From the NCBI GenBank assembly GCA_047495785.1, contig JBLDXI010000015.1:4898001-4962000 (forward strand): DNA of 64,000 nt. The letters run 5' to 3'. The notes below the pieces were generated by a model that ran no database searches, was not told the origin of the DNA, and saw only the letters and a list, made by a program, of their open reading frames with translations. Shown piece after piece: positions 11,054 to 23,268 of this stretch. The stretch is from Lepidodermella squamata. Its lineage: Eukaryota; Gastrotricha. The stretch's first letter is position 1. Each line of letters begins with the position of its first letter. A program made the position numbers and the translations under genes.

Positions 11054-13437
11054 ATCCCTAGCGAAAAAAGTCTTCGCGTGTACATGCATCGACTATGCAC
11101 TGACGTGCATGTCGGTGGCGCTATACATCGGCTATGCATGTGAATGTATAGTGCGTGCATGTACACGCTAGAAAATCAACGCGTTTACATGCGTAGTGAG
11201 TGCACAGCGGTTGCATGTGCAACGTTGCTGCGACACATCGACAACACATCGACGTGCATAGAAGATGCATAGCGCATGTGAAGCAAATGAATGGCAATGC
11301 ATAGCGAGGGTGTAAAATACCCAGAATCGGAATCTGTATGCCTTGATCCGAGATCGATGGAAATCACTTGAGTGATCAATTATTGTAAAATTAAGAAATC
11401 CACCTTAATAAAACGTTAGCTGTAATTTTGCATTTCCAACTTTGCTGTTATTGTTTCTTCTACGCATTATATATCTTCATAAAGCAGCATTGTTTGTTCT
11501 TTCCACCCAATAAGCGCTATTTCAACCTCTCACGGTTCAACCTCCTACTTCTGCAACACCATGCTCTGAATTTGTTTTAAATTTGACCCAAACTATAGCG
11601 TTAGGGAACCATCTCATCTCATCTTTTTCATTTTCGGAAAAACTAATTGTTTAACTGTCCTCACAACGCAAGCGTTCTTTTAAACGGTTAATGCGTCTTT
11701 ATTATATTGCATTATCAATAGACAATTCTAAACCAATTCCTTTCTCAGATGATGAAGTCACGAGTATTTTGTTAATCATCCTATATTTAATTATTTTAAC
11801 TTTGCTGCTTAGCCTAGGCGAGCCTTGCTTTTGCTACCACGTCTACTGAGATTTGAAATGTGCCACGACCTGCTCGCATTTTTGGGTCGGCGGTTCGCAT
11901 TATTAGGGGTAATAAAAATAAGGCACGCGCGCAGACTGGCCACACTATGGCTAGCCATGTCGCTCGTTTTTACTTATTACGCTCGTCGTCATTCATAAAA
12001 TAACGTTCGCTAGCTAAAAAGCTGAAGGCCTAAGTTTTCGATTATTCTTATCACTTTCAATATCATGCCATGCTTGATATTGAACGACCATTAAAATGAC
12101 GCGCCTGGCTAAGCGCAACAAGTTCTGAAGTTAATTTTTAATTTGCTGCTCTTGAAAATTATGAAAGTGTATTGCAGCTAGGTCTGTGTCAAGCATTAGG
12201 CATGCAATTATTCAAATGGCCTCAAACCTATCACGCTGTCTCAGGTAAGTGGAGACTTGATACTTATTTCTGCATAACTATTGATTTGCTATCGATAGGC
12301 TGGAAGAAGAGGTAATTGGCTGGGCTGTCGATTCGCGTGGGGCGGAGGGTTCGAACCCTTAGCTGTCATCCGACGCTTATCATCTTAGAGCTTGGTAAGC
12401 ATTACGCCTTACCCTGTTGTTTTAGTATTTCCTTGCGCGTTTGGTGTATAGATTATAACTGTTTTAATTTTCGAATTATTTTCCGAGCCCCGGCTGCCCG
12501 CGGAACGAGCTATTTCGCGTTTGTGACTGGCAATACGAGATTGCCCGGCTGCGCCAAAATTTGATCGGGCATGAAAACCCTTTTCAAGATGTGTTACGCG
12601 ATGACAAGAAGACGGAGAAGAAGACAACGATGATGAAGTTGACCTAAGTTGAAGTTGAGGCGAAGGCAACAAAGATGCTGAGGATGAATGTTTTAAGTGT
12701 TCGCTATGTTAAGTAAGTACATGTAAACTTGATGGATTTTACTCAAATCTTGAGCCATTTAATATTTTATCAGGTTCTGTGGTATGGTGTTTGGATTTCG
12801 CGCGCGGTGCGGTGAAATCTTCAAAGTCAGAGTGACTCGAGTTATTTCGGTGGTGTACTTGGCCACCTGGAAATTGGTGAACAAGTCGCTCATGGTTGCG
12901 ATCAATATCCTCTATTGTGCCTTTCAAATTGTGTCGATTTTATCCTATTGTCTTATGGTTTCTGATTCTAATCTCCTCTCTGCAACCTCTTTCGCGTTGT
13001 CTTAGCCGCTTTTCTGAGTAAAGAAGTGTGAACTGGTGACTTTGACTTCTAAATTTGATAGCGAAATCTGAATATGGGTGGGTAGGGTAGGGTAGGGTAG
13101 AGTACCAGTGGTACGCCAGTGGTACCATCAGGTCGAGCGGATGCAGTAGGCCCAGTAGCCCACCAACAGCGTGTACATGCATATGAGTTGCATGTTGCTT
13201 GTGTTCACTTGTATAGCCGATGCAAGGCAGTGACTTGTGATTACTCGCACTTTCGACACATCGGCAATTGAATAACTCACAATGGCGACGCATCGGTTTC
13301 CAACGCATCGGCTACACATGCGCGCGCATCGACAACGCAACGACTATGCATGTAAACGCGCTAAGCTATACATCCACTATACATCGCCGATGCATAGCCA
13401 TCGCAAGCCAACGCGTTGTGGTTTTTTAACTAGGGAT
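11054..13437. repeat. pair of inverted GCATG/ACATCG-rich degenerate arrays
   Basis: Two ~250-bp stretches (about 11054-11300 and 13163-13437) consist of degenerate short units such as ATGCATCG, TACATCGGCTATGCATG and CGCGTTTACATGC. They are in opposite orientation: the left begins ATCCCTAG..AAAAAA, and the reverse complement of the right begins ATCCCTAG..AAAAAAC. The enclosed 1.8 kb has no transposase. This could be a non-autonomous element with long degenerate termini, or two independent copies of one repeat family. Confidence 0.5.
13076..13101 (+). repeat. short GGGTA tandem run
   Basis: About four to five copies of GGGTA/GGGTG, followed by two copies of CCAGTGGTAC. It is too short to call telomeric. 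Confidence 0.6.
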
Positions 13438-13457
13438 ATCACGAATATATTGGGACC

Positions 13458-13686
13458 GCGCCAAACATGTGACTAATATTGTTCATTTTCACTGATATAT
13501 AAAAAAATATTTCAAAACTTTGTGGATTGTTGTTAAAATTAATATTCTATATACCAATTTGAGATTGTTTTGGCGCGCGTTAACTTTCGGCGCGTAATTT
13601 TTGCCTCCATCTCTCGCAGCAACAAAAAGCGTAAGGTGTTTCCAGCGGTAACGTTTGGCACGCTCCGATTGATATTTGACGCCAAA
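13458..13686. promoter_or_regulatory. cluster of E2F-like binding sites upstream of the atypical E2F gene
   Basis: Four matches to the TTTSGCGC-type consensus lie in 230 bp: GCGCCAAA at 13458-13465, TTTTGGCGC at 13568-13576, TTTCGGCGCG at 13585-13594 and GACGCCAAA at 13678-13686. They sit 0.5-0.7 kb upstream of the E2F start codon. E2F7/8 genes are known E2F targets, so autoregulation is plausible. The transcription start is not visible. Confidence 0.5.
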
Positions 13687-14181
13687 CGTTTATCGGATGA
13701 CCCCCAATTGATTGTTGAGGTTTTCTCGACTTGAGCCATCAAAATTCATAATCTCTGAATTCAAGTTCATTACTTGGTTCTTGATTTTTCGGGCTGTTGC
13801 AGACTATTGCAGACTAGTTGTCCTCTGTGCGGCCATTGACTCTGCGTAGAGCTTTTTTATGCTTACCTATTTTACATCTGCTGTTCAGTTCATGTTTTCA
13901 ATAAATCTTAGTGGCCAAAGAAACATTAAAAACCTGGCTCCTAAACACGATTGACAACCAATTGTGTCGGTGTGAAATGTGTACCATAATTGAATCGAGA
14001 TATAACTCTGCACGATCTCATACGTTAATATTGCCTATTTATATTCGCCATAATGCGCATGACAGATTTAGAATGGAAATAATTGCAATTATACCGAAAT
14101 TATTTTGTTGAAGATGCTATATTTATGAAATCCTGTTATGCTCTTTATCGTTGTATGTTGTCGCTTTTCTGATAGATTTTA

Positions 14182-17100
14182 ATGGAAAAAGAAGTTGAAA
14201 AGGTTGATAAGGGTGAAAAACCCAGTGAGAAAGACTCCACTAAATCAGGCCAGACTGCTCATGCTGAAAGGGCTGAACTGAAAACGCCAACACCTGGAAA
14301 GCATAAGAAGGAAAATGAGGATAACGGTGAACACGAGCCATCTCTAATGCATAATTTGAACGTCCTGGCGCTCGCCGCCAGCCCCGAAATTCGCCAAATG
14401 GAGGAAGGGCGTAACAAACACGCAGCAACTGTTTCCAGCTCTTCAAGTTAGCATCGCTTGAACTTCGATTTCTTGAAATATATATGTATTCGTTTTCCCA
14501 TAGGTTCATCAGTTGATGGAGATTCCACGGTTGCACGCATTGGCAACGTTCGGAAACAATTCCAGGCTGCTTTGGAGTCAGCTACACCCGAATCTCAGGT
14601 TACACTTCACGATTATGAAATGTCAACTTGCCATGTTAACAGCTCCAAACAAGTAATTACAGTGATAATTGTTGCAATGTAACTAATTCATTATTTTTCT
14701 TTAATTTTTCAGCAGCAACGGACCACCAAGCCAGTCCGCTCAGTCAAAACTCGTAACCGAAAAACCAAATCATTAGCTGTCATTAGCAGACGGTTTGTAA
14801 TTGATCTAGTATATTTGAACCGATCTAAGTCCGACGTATAGGTTTCTAGAGAGGCTGCCGTTATACCCAAGTGTTGGCGATCCAGTGGTACTTAGCTTAA
14901 ACCATCTACCAACTGAACTCGGGGTAGAGCGACGACGAATTTACGATATTTTGAATATTCTAGAATCAGTTGAAATGGTTCGGCGATTAGGTATGTCTTG
15001 CTGAGAAACAAATATAACTTTCAATTTCTTTGCTTGACAGGTCGCAATCAGTATCAATACCTAGGATATGCTCGTTTACCTCAAGCTCTTGCCGAGTTGC
15101 GCCATCAAGGTCATTGCGAGGGGCTCCGGGAGCTCATCGAAGTGGCTGAGCGTGAGCGGCGAGATGAACTAGCCGAAAAACGAGAGCGTCGTCGCCGTGA
15201 AAACGAGGCCATTCTCGCCGCGGAAAAGAAACGACAGATTGCCGCGAAAGCCAGCGCAACACAGCGGTCTCAATTGTCGACTGCCATTGAACTGTTAGCA
15301 TCTGCCGCTGGCAAGGTCGAATGTGACGAATCAGGTGTGGAAGATGACGACGATGAGTCCAGCTCGTCTGACGAATCATCCTCGCCGTCATCGCCCGTTC
15401 CAGCTGCAGAAATGTCATCGGTCTCATCAGCATCTGACGCCAAACCCGCTGTTAGCGGTGCGGCTGGATTGGCTGCTACATCTCGTCGCTTTGCAACTGG
15501 CCCTGGTGCCTTGATTTCCTCGTCAAGTATGATCGTATCAGATCACAACAGCATAATTACTGGCAACGATGATGCTGCCAGCCTGGGAGTTATTTGCCGT
15601 CGATTTCTCATGTTGCTATTAGTTTCAGACGTAAGACTCGACCCGTTTATTTTAATCGTTCAATACTTGAAAATATCAATTTTTATATCATAGCCCCCGG
15701 TCGTCACTTTAAACACTGCAGCCCGTGTGGTTGGCTGTCAAGCGTCGGCTGCAACGATTCCGCGCCCCACAGTGATAAATGCCAACGGTCAGCCGGTTCA
15801 TTTGATCGAAAAAGAAAATAGCGGTCCATCTGCCAATATATCTTCAGCCCGATACAATGCATCGACAGTATTTAAATGTAATAAATATTTATTATTTCAA
15901 TATTTTTCATTGCCAATGTATTACTCATATTACAGCGAAACTACGGCGGCTATACGATGTGACCAATGTTTTGGCTACAGTGGGTCTCGTGAAACGTGAA
16001 GTTGACGGTGTTCCAGATAAAAACGAAGATGGCGATGACGGCCCTGGGTCTGCTCACTCTTCCCCCTCGGCGAAAGAAGCGAAAGAATCGAAAGATGACG
16101 TGAAAACCGAAGCAGTTGCTGCGGAAAAGAAAGCCGAAGCAGCTGCTTCATCCGGAGCAGAAGGAGCCAGCTCAGAAAAGGCGAACGCCGAAAAGAAATT
16201 GCGTGGGCCGGTCTTCCGTTACACCGGCCCCCCGATTGAAACTTTGCCACCCGTCAGTGCCTCCCGTCTATCAGAGCTTCCTTCGGGCACCGGTTCTGGG
16301 CACCGCCAAGGATCTCATCATGTGAAAAACAACACCAAGTGCCAAGTTATGGTGCGCAACGGCTCGGCTGTGTGCCTACCGAGTGGTGCCACCTCCACCG
16401 CCCCCTCGCTCGTCATTGTCCCCGGCGCTAAACCGCTGCGAATCGTCGCCTCGGGTGCTCAAGTCGCGTCGGCCATGGCGGGCGACGAATCCGCGCCACG
16501 CCAAATCATCGCCCCGCTTGGCCTCGCACGGGCACGGACCTTTACATCGGGGCTGATTTCGCAACAGCAGTCCAACGTTGTCATGCCTTCAACGCCTCTG
16601 TTAGCTCCGCCCCGTCTCGCCTCGTTCACCCCCGCGCAGCAGAACCCAGCCGTCAGACCGAACAGCTTACTTGGTAAACTGCTTGGCTCTCAAAACCCAC
16701 CGGCTGCCTCGCCCAACAACTCTCAGGCTCAAGGCGGTGACTCGCAATCAGAAATCGCCAACAAGCGTCCGAAGGTGGCGACGGCAAAACGCGTCGTGCT
16801 GTCATCGGAAAGCGACACGAGTTACACGGCAAAACAGTCGCGACTGGCCCATCCAGCTGGCGATTCTTGGAACGCAACAGAGCGTATCGTAGTAATCGGC
16901 CCGTCATCAAATTCGGGCGGCGATGGTCGGCCTTCGATGCCGCTTATCGTGTCTCACGCGCAGTTGTCAATGCAGAAGTCACAGCACTTGCAAAAACAGT
17001 CGAATCAACAGGTTGAGTCGAGTGGTGGCGCAGGTGAAGATGAAGTTGTTGTGGTGGTGCAGGACAAATCGACGGCAAGTGGCGCCAAAATAATAACAGT

Positions 17101-17221
17101 AACTGAGAAAGCAGGGACTGTAAGTGCGACTGCAACGGGCGACGAGTTTTTGTCGCACCACAATCATAACTCTAACACAACTGTGCCAGGCGTGAAGGAC
17201 GTTGTCGACTGGCTGTGCTGA
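14182..17221 (+). CDS. atypical E2F transcription factor (E2F7/8 type, two DNA-binding domains)
   Basis: I join 14182..14446, 14504..14652, 14713..14792, 14842..14990, 15041..15630, 15694..15877 and 15936..17221, 900 aa with all phases closing. The first winged-helix domain (~residues 156-232) reads SLAVISRRFLERLPLYPSVG, then [30 protein letters not shown]. The second (~393-500) reads SLGVICRRFLMLLLVSD, VVTLNTAARVVG, then KLRRLYDVTNVLATVGLVKREV. Two E2F domains with no DP-dimerisation or RB-binding region is the E2F7/8 (C. elegans EFL-3) layout, a DP-independent repressor of cell-cycle genes. An acidic Ser-rich linker and a long Ser/Ala/Gln-rich tail flank the domains. Exon 3 uses the donor GTTTGT at 14793, which gives the conserved RRFLER join. 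The second domain has an insertion of about 40 residues before its recognition helix. Confidence 0.9.
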
Positions 17222-18787
17222 TGACGCTGGCTGCAATCAACTCGATGAGTTCACAACGAGCTGCGATATTAGTTCCAGTTGCGAACTGGCACTTGTTTTG
17301 TTGTTATGTTTGTTTCTGTCTCTTTTATCATCGCTGGGGCGGCCGAAACCACCTCTTTACGATTCTGTCTCGCTCTTTTTTCTCTCCATCTCGCTACTCT
17401 CTATCTCTGCGCTAGCGGCGACTTAACGACTGATGACGAACGGATGATGATCATTTATTTGTTTACCTCTCTTATTCTACACGCATATGTATAAAGTATA
17501 AATATTATCGTAGTCGAATCATATAGCCTTTTGTAATGTCATTTGTCATTTGATACAAAGGTGTGTTATCTGAATAACATGTCGTGGGCAACTTACTCTG
17601 TAACATGAACAGCTGATCGAAGCAGAATATAGGTTTTATAAGGCACCCATTAATACCATCGTTATGTTTAACAAGACTCCAAAATTGACGCGTTTGTAAA
17701 AACACAAAATTCACCAACTTCGCCTTTCGGTTAATTCGTAAACAGTTATAGTTTTGCCTTGTTTTACGGTTTGAATCGACGAGAAACGCTGTTAACATTA
17801 CTATTCGCACTGCTGCTGCTGCTGTGAAAAGCCTTGTCAAAATTTAGCCTGGAAAGCGTTGAAATTACGGCTGATACTTTAGGCTCCGGTCATGCGTTTT
17901 CCCGAACAGTAATTTTCCCGACCATGGTAATGTTTGCGTTTTGGGTTGTTTTCTCTTTCTTTTCCGATCTATTTATTTACTTTTATCACACACTCAGATT
18001 CACTTCGCTCTACTGTATTTTGAAATCTGGTCTGGGTGCCGATATTACTGTCATCTGAATAAGCATATCTATATATAGCTCTGACCCGCTCGTCTTGACC
18101 TGATGTACATAGCACACGTTCCACGCGACCTCGCCTGGCCTGTGAAAGTTTATTATTTTACTCACTCGCTCGCCCCGGCGAGGCGCCATTTTAAGCTAGC
18201 TCTCAGTGAGAAATTGATTTTAGGACGATTCAGCGACTGACTAACGTGTGTCCTCTTCTACGTTTTTGCTATTCTGTTGCTGTTCTGTCGACACAACTGG
18301 CGAATAAAAATTCATGTTATCAAACTTGTCTCGTGTTATTCGATGTCAAAGATATGCTTCTTGTTCAGAACCACAATCAACCAAAATGAATAAGTATCCT
18401 GCAGTGGCAACGCATTTGATAAAACTTCGCACCAATGTTTGCCAGACAATGCGCTCTTCTCACGCGAAGTTTTCCGGGCTCATTAAGGTTCAATCATAAT
18501 CGCCGAATCATTAGAGCACAAGAACAGGAAGTATCGAAGTCGCCCTTGCTATTTCGATTATGAATTCGAATTTCCCAAAATTAAAACGGACACAGGCAGA
18601 ATCAAAGACGGCATGTTTGAGTCGGAAAATCGAAAGGTGTGTGCGGAAAAAATGCTCCTGTTCTCTTTAGGTCGATTTTATTTTCAGGTCATGGCTCATG
18701 AAATTCAAATTAAAAATTATTATCTCACTTTGATATGAAAGAATGGCGAGTGAAATGCATAACATAAAATTATTCTACCAGTGTCAC
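17222..18787. other. 3' region of the E2F gene and intergenic sequence
   Basis: No coding exon is seen. A pyrimidine-rich stretch follows the E2F stop. The first clear AATAAA after it is at 18303-18308, so the E2F 3'UTR may be about 1.1 kb long. Confidence 0.4.
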
Positions 18788-20026
18788 TTATTTTGCAATA
18801 ACATCAGGTAATTCGCTTCGCTTGTCAGCAATCACAGGGTTCCCCCAAGGATTCTTCCAGAGGGTGCTCACACGTTTCGGTTGCTGTGAAAAGAATATTT
18901 TTATTAGTGATCAGTTGCAGGGATGATAAAAACGCTTACAATTACTGGGTACTGCGTAGTTAAGGAGTCCATTGTCATCGGAAACGACTTGATTGACCTG
19001 TATATAACACCTCCAGTAACTGTTTCAATAACGCAATTAATAGTACTCACATGCTCTCAAGGTCAGGTGTGTAAACTGACATGGCTGAAACCGGAAGAGA
19101 TATTGCATTTCTTTCAACTTCTTCAACGATTATTGGACTCTTTTTGTCCAAGTATAGCATTCGCACTTCGCGACGTTTTCGCTTGGGGTTGACATTTTGC
19201 TCAAAAAAAGGAACTGGACTGCGCGGAAGTGCTTCCGGTTTGCAGTCTTCGGGAACTAAATCTAAAACTGATAGGGAGCTTATGGTTGACCTCAGTGATT
19301 CACGGGATCTTCCGTTGGATTGGCGAGAAAGTACTGTATTATTAGCCATTCGATCCATTTCTCTGCCCAAAAAGCTGTTCGCGTCAGCGTATTGCATCAT
19401 GCGAGTCGATGTTGCAGCATTGGTCAGAGCCAACTGATGAGCTCGCCTGCTTTCCCATTTGAATCTGCTTAATACGACATGATTTTGACCCCTCCGCCTG
19501 TCGGCATTGATTTCGTCTTGAGAAGCACGCTTATAAATTAATGAAAAAACTGCTCAACATTATTTTCTGCTATACTCTCATATTTTACCTGAATAAGGGC
19601 GTCTCCTTCGATAACATCTAGCAACTTGCGAGTGGGGCCTAAAGGAATCCGGCTGCTACGTTCTGTTGGATCATCAACGTAGTTAGTCCGCCACCAATCC
19701 CATTGAGTCAACATCTTTTGACGAGTACTTGAGTCGATTTGCTATATTCAAGTTCAAATTGATCGAGAATTGATATTGCCCCACTTCTCAGTGAACATTG
19801 GACGTACCTGTTTCTTTTTTCTTGAACCGGATGACAGCTGAACCATCTTTGTGATAGCCCATGCATCTTCAGGGCGGAAATCCTCCATCCTGTTTTGGAT
19901 AAAGCCTAATGTTGCACAATAAAAAGAGGTCAAGTTGTTTCTGGTTGCCCAGAAGTTCCCAGTTAACGGCGCTGTGGACATTTTTAAGCTCCAAACCGTA
20001 CTAGCCTTCTCAAGATTTCTTCCCAT
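18788..20026 (-). CDS. unrecognised five-exon gene (334 aa)
   Basis: I join complement(18788..18883, 18940..18997, 19051..19529, 19589..19741, 19808..20026). All five exons have GT-AG borders, and the phases (0, 0, 2, 0) close to one frame from ATG to TAA. The protein is basic and Trp/Arg/Ser-rich. Segments include LTQWDWWRTNYVDDPTERSS, VNPKRKRREVRMLYLDKKSP (a likely nuclear localisation or basic patch) and the C-terminal VSTLWKNPWGNPVIADKRSE. There is no signal peptide, membrane segment or domain I recognise. It converges on the E2F gene. The first exon might not be the true 5' end, although its ATG gives a clean start. Confidence 0.6.
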
Positions 20027-21436
20027 CCACGAAGAGCGATATTATTACGATAAGTAGAAACCAGTCAAAGAAGAGCCAACTAGCAAATGAAAATCAAATG
20101 CCTAATGATAGGCGGTAGCGATCAAATAAGTATTATAATCTTGGGGTACGCGAGCTCGTCCACGATTTTGTTCTTCTTGCCATGCTTCACGTAATTCTCA
20201 TTTGCGAACTGGACACAGGTGTGTTGTGGCGTTCGAGGCTTGTTAGGGGAGCGCACTTCATGCCTCTGAGATAAGGTGAGGTGTAACTTCATGCAATTTG
20301 CATACAATGCCTCCTCACATCGCGATAATTCTTAGAAAAGTAGCAGCGTAATATTCCATATTTTTGTTATTCACTGTGATTAGAGGCTCGAAAACCCTTC
20401 AAAAATGTGCATCATGGTGATGATTATACGTTAGATTGCCTACAAGAGCGATCTTCGAACGAAAAGGCGTAGACGAGCTTGCCAAGTGAATCATTGCTAC
20501 AATTTTCCCACACTGTAGAAATATAGAAGATCATTTTGATTTGCGGCAGGACTAGAATAGTTTATATTTTTGCACAATATATTATCCCAGGCCGGGGCTT
20601 TTAATGCGGTGTCATGACAGTCTCTGCGTAGCTACATATGCCATTAAGAGCGAAGAGCTAGCTCAATTCTGGGAGACAGAAGTCGTTGCGGAAAATAATC
20701 GAACTGGATGAGTATCATCTAATCGCTTATCGCCCTGCGGCCCTTCTGCGGCCTACCATGCGCGCCGCCTTGCTATGGTGAAGCTGACTTGGCGCGTGTC
20801 TAGAGATTTCAACGCAAAATAGTATAAGTCAGTGTGGTCCAAACGTTGACTCCGGAGTCTTTTTGGCTCTTTCGTCTTTTTCTGGCTCCAGTGTGACTCC
20901 GAATCTAAGCCAAATGTTACTCCTAGACGAGTCAAACACTTATTAGCCAACATTTCCGGATCTGAATCCACACTACTTATTTATCCTCGTCCCAATCACT
21001 AATATATCCTCGTCTCTCGTCCAAAAATCGAAGAGATAAGCGCTCGAAGCTCGGACGAACTTTCATTGTGTGTGGTCGAGAATTAAACCCGATCAATAGA
21101 CCATAGATCACTACGTTTTATATGCAATCGACTGGACCGCGTTCAATATATCTTATTACGTATTACCTTCAGATGCATTTCAGATGGAGTAGAGGGATTT
21201 CAAACGGCTGGCCAGAGACAAGAACAACGGCGTGAACTGAACAGTAGCGTTTCCTTGGATATAAAAAAACGTTTTCTTTTTTATTTATTCTACATACTTT
21301 GTTGTTGAAGTAATATTTGCAAAAAATTAAATATATGTCAGAAATTTTGTAGTTTTGGCGGGCAATAATTGAAAGGTTCGCTGAGATTTACATTAACATT
21401 TCGCAAATATTTCAAAATTTTACCTTCTTACCTCAG
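20027..21436. other. intergenic
   Basis: No supported gene. ORFs are short and show no motifs. If the repeat-domain gene that follows is complete, its 5' exons would lie here, but I could not find them. Confidence 0.4.
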
Positions 21437-23268
21437 AACGTTGTAGATGTCCCACCTGAGGAGCGTATCAAAGTGCGAGCTGGTGATTTTATCGGAATCC
21501 ACTATTACACGAATATTGGCGATGGCGTTGTGCCACTGTTCAAGTATTCCGACCTTGAGAGTCTTTCAGCAGTTTCCTCCGACGTTTCACCAGGCTTTTT
21601 GCAAAAAGTAATGATTTTGAGCGAAAACATCTCAATAGCGTGATATTTATCGTTTTCTTTCAAGATTTCCAACCACAAGGAGCTGAGTGAGGAAATTTCG
21701 CGAAATTTCTTTGTCTCATATACATCGGAGGATTCTACAGAAACTCGTCTTCCAGCCTTAGTAGCCTTCGCGCGAAGTAAGTATGTATCCCTAATCATTC
21801 GAATTGACGTGTGATTAACAATTTGCTCTTTCATAGAACTGACTGGATGTGATTCGCCTCCGCCTCCGACTCTCTTCGGCAATGACACAGTTCAGTCAGG
21901 AGTTGCATTTTATGTTTGCGCCCCTCGTTACATGTCGGCACCTGACCAATCAACAGCTACTCGTTGCACTAGTGGCTCTTGGCCTCTACCTCCTGCCTGT
22001 CTTCCAGAAACTATTTGCGAAGCGGGCTATCCAGTCCGACCTGAAAAGCCACCATTTGCTACTAGCCTCTTTAATTTATTCGCGTCGATGAAATTCACCT
22101 GTGAAGGTGTCATCAGCTCGTGGTATTATTATTCCAGGACAAAGCTGGTCCTAAAAAGTACCGAATGACGGGTTACACCGTGATTTCGATCAACAAAGCT
22201 GGTAAACAGACGTACGAAGTCCCCGATGGCCAGCAGATACATGTTTACAAAGACTTGCCTACGTTGGATTTGCCTACGAGTCGCTGGTCGGCATTCACTA
22301 TCAAAATGTTGACGAAACACCGGAGAGCGCTGTCGTCATTCCATTCGCGACGCTTAACAAGCCAGTTGATCTAGTCGATCCGAAGTTGTTGTACAACACA
22401 TTTTACGTCAAAGTTGGCCAAACTGATTTGGCGAAGAATTCTGTCGTGCGGGGTGAAGACGGTGGCAATGATAAACGGTTAGCGGTTGTTACGGCTGATG
22501 TCGATTCGTCGACCATGTACGACTGCTTGGCTGGTACAACAGCGAATATTTCAGACGCGCAGGCCGTCAGGTCACAGCTCGACTCGTCGCTTTTTATTTG
22601 TTCACAAATCTCATTCTCGGCTGCGAAATGTGGATCAAGCGTTGGGAGGTTCGTCTATTTGTTATTCGTCATCGGTCGTTATTAACTTTATCTGCGTTTT
22701 TAGTTGTTTAGCTCAGTCGATACCGGACAGTCGGTATTTTTCGACGTTTGGGCGTTTCGACGTTGGCGCGAAGTTGGCACCAATCAGTACGCGCTGGTTG
22801 GTAGCAACAAGGTGCGTCTGTTAGACCGTGGTCTACGACGTGCCGTATTCGGCGCAGATCCAAGCAAAGCCTGCAGATTTCATCGGTTTGTTGAGAAAAT
22901 AATAATAATAAGGGCCTGTTAATTTGGCGTGTTCTCAGGTATCCATTGTAGTGATGTAAATGTCGATGGTGGCATTCCCATAATTTCGAACACGTCGAAT
23001 GTCGGCGGCTTCTATCTTTACGACTATGTGGCGAAGAAAATTAACGAAAATGGCATTCAAACCGAGATTAAAGCCTTCTTTTACTTGACTGTTGGCGCGA
23101 CGGAGCAACGGGGTAAAGGACTGCCCACAGTAATCGCCTACGGCAGAGGTAATATTATTAATTTCCGTTTTGAAAATGCTTCTACGTTTTTTTCTATTGC
23201 AGCTGAAAAAGAAAACTCCGCTTTCGAAGACGAGTTCAGGGCGTACTGGAGTGAGTTGTGACTTTGGA
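21437..23268 (+). pseudogene. repeat-domain (probably extracellular) protein gene with broken frames
   Basis: Exons 21437..21607, 21665..21776 and 21837 onward join cleanly at first. Three copies of a ~110-residue unit can be traced: 'VISSWYYY'-type start, 'FDVW', 'QYALVGSN' or 'YRMTGYTVIS', 'YEVPDGQQI' or 'YDVPYSAQI', 'DFIGIHY', then an acidic loop and a Pro. Unit 2 changes frame near 22137 with loss of about ten codons. It changes again near 22255, between QQIHVYKD and LVGIHYQN. Unit 3 contains a small local duplication (GACGTTTGG near 22742) and a 1-nt type shift near 22820. No N-terminal exon was found. The family is not recognised; the unit pattern suggests a beta-sandwich repeat, which is inference. 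Programmed or tiny introns are less likely than decay. Confidence 0.5.

Larger units (their letters stand above)
10614..14181. other. gene-poor region upstream of the atypical E2F gene
   Basis: There is no convincing coding exon on either strand. The stretch holds two GCATG-rich arrays in inverted orientation, a short GGGTA run and several E2F-like sites, each listed separately. The remaining ORFs are short with no recognisable motifs. Confidence 0.5.

Noticed and set aside
13076-13101. GGGTA run as an internal telomere remnant
   Set aside because: Only four to five units, and no evidence that this is the telomere repeat of the species.
17505-17840. Minus-strand 111-codon frame after the E2F gene
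   Set aside because: No motif and AT-rich composition like the surrounding 3' region.
22812-22824. A 13-nt GT...AG stretch that would restore the frame of the repeat gene
   Set aside because: Far too short for splicing in an animal with ~55-nt minimal introns, and the repeat alignment fits a 1-nt indel better.
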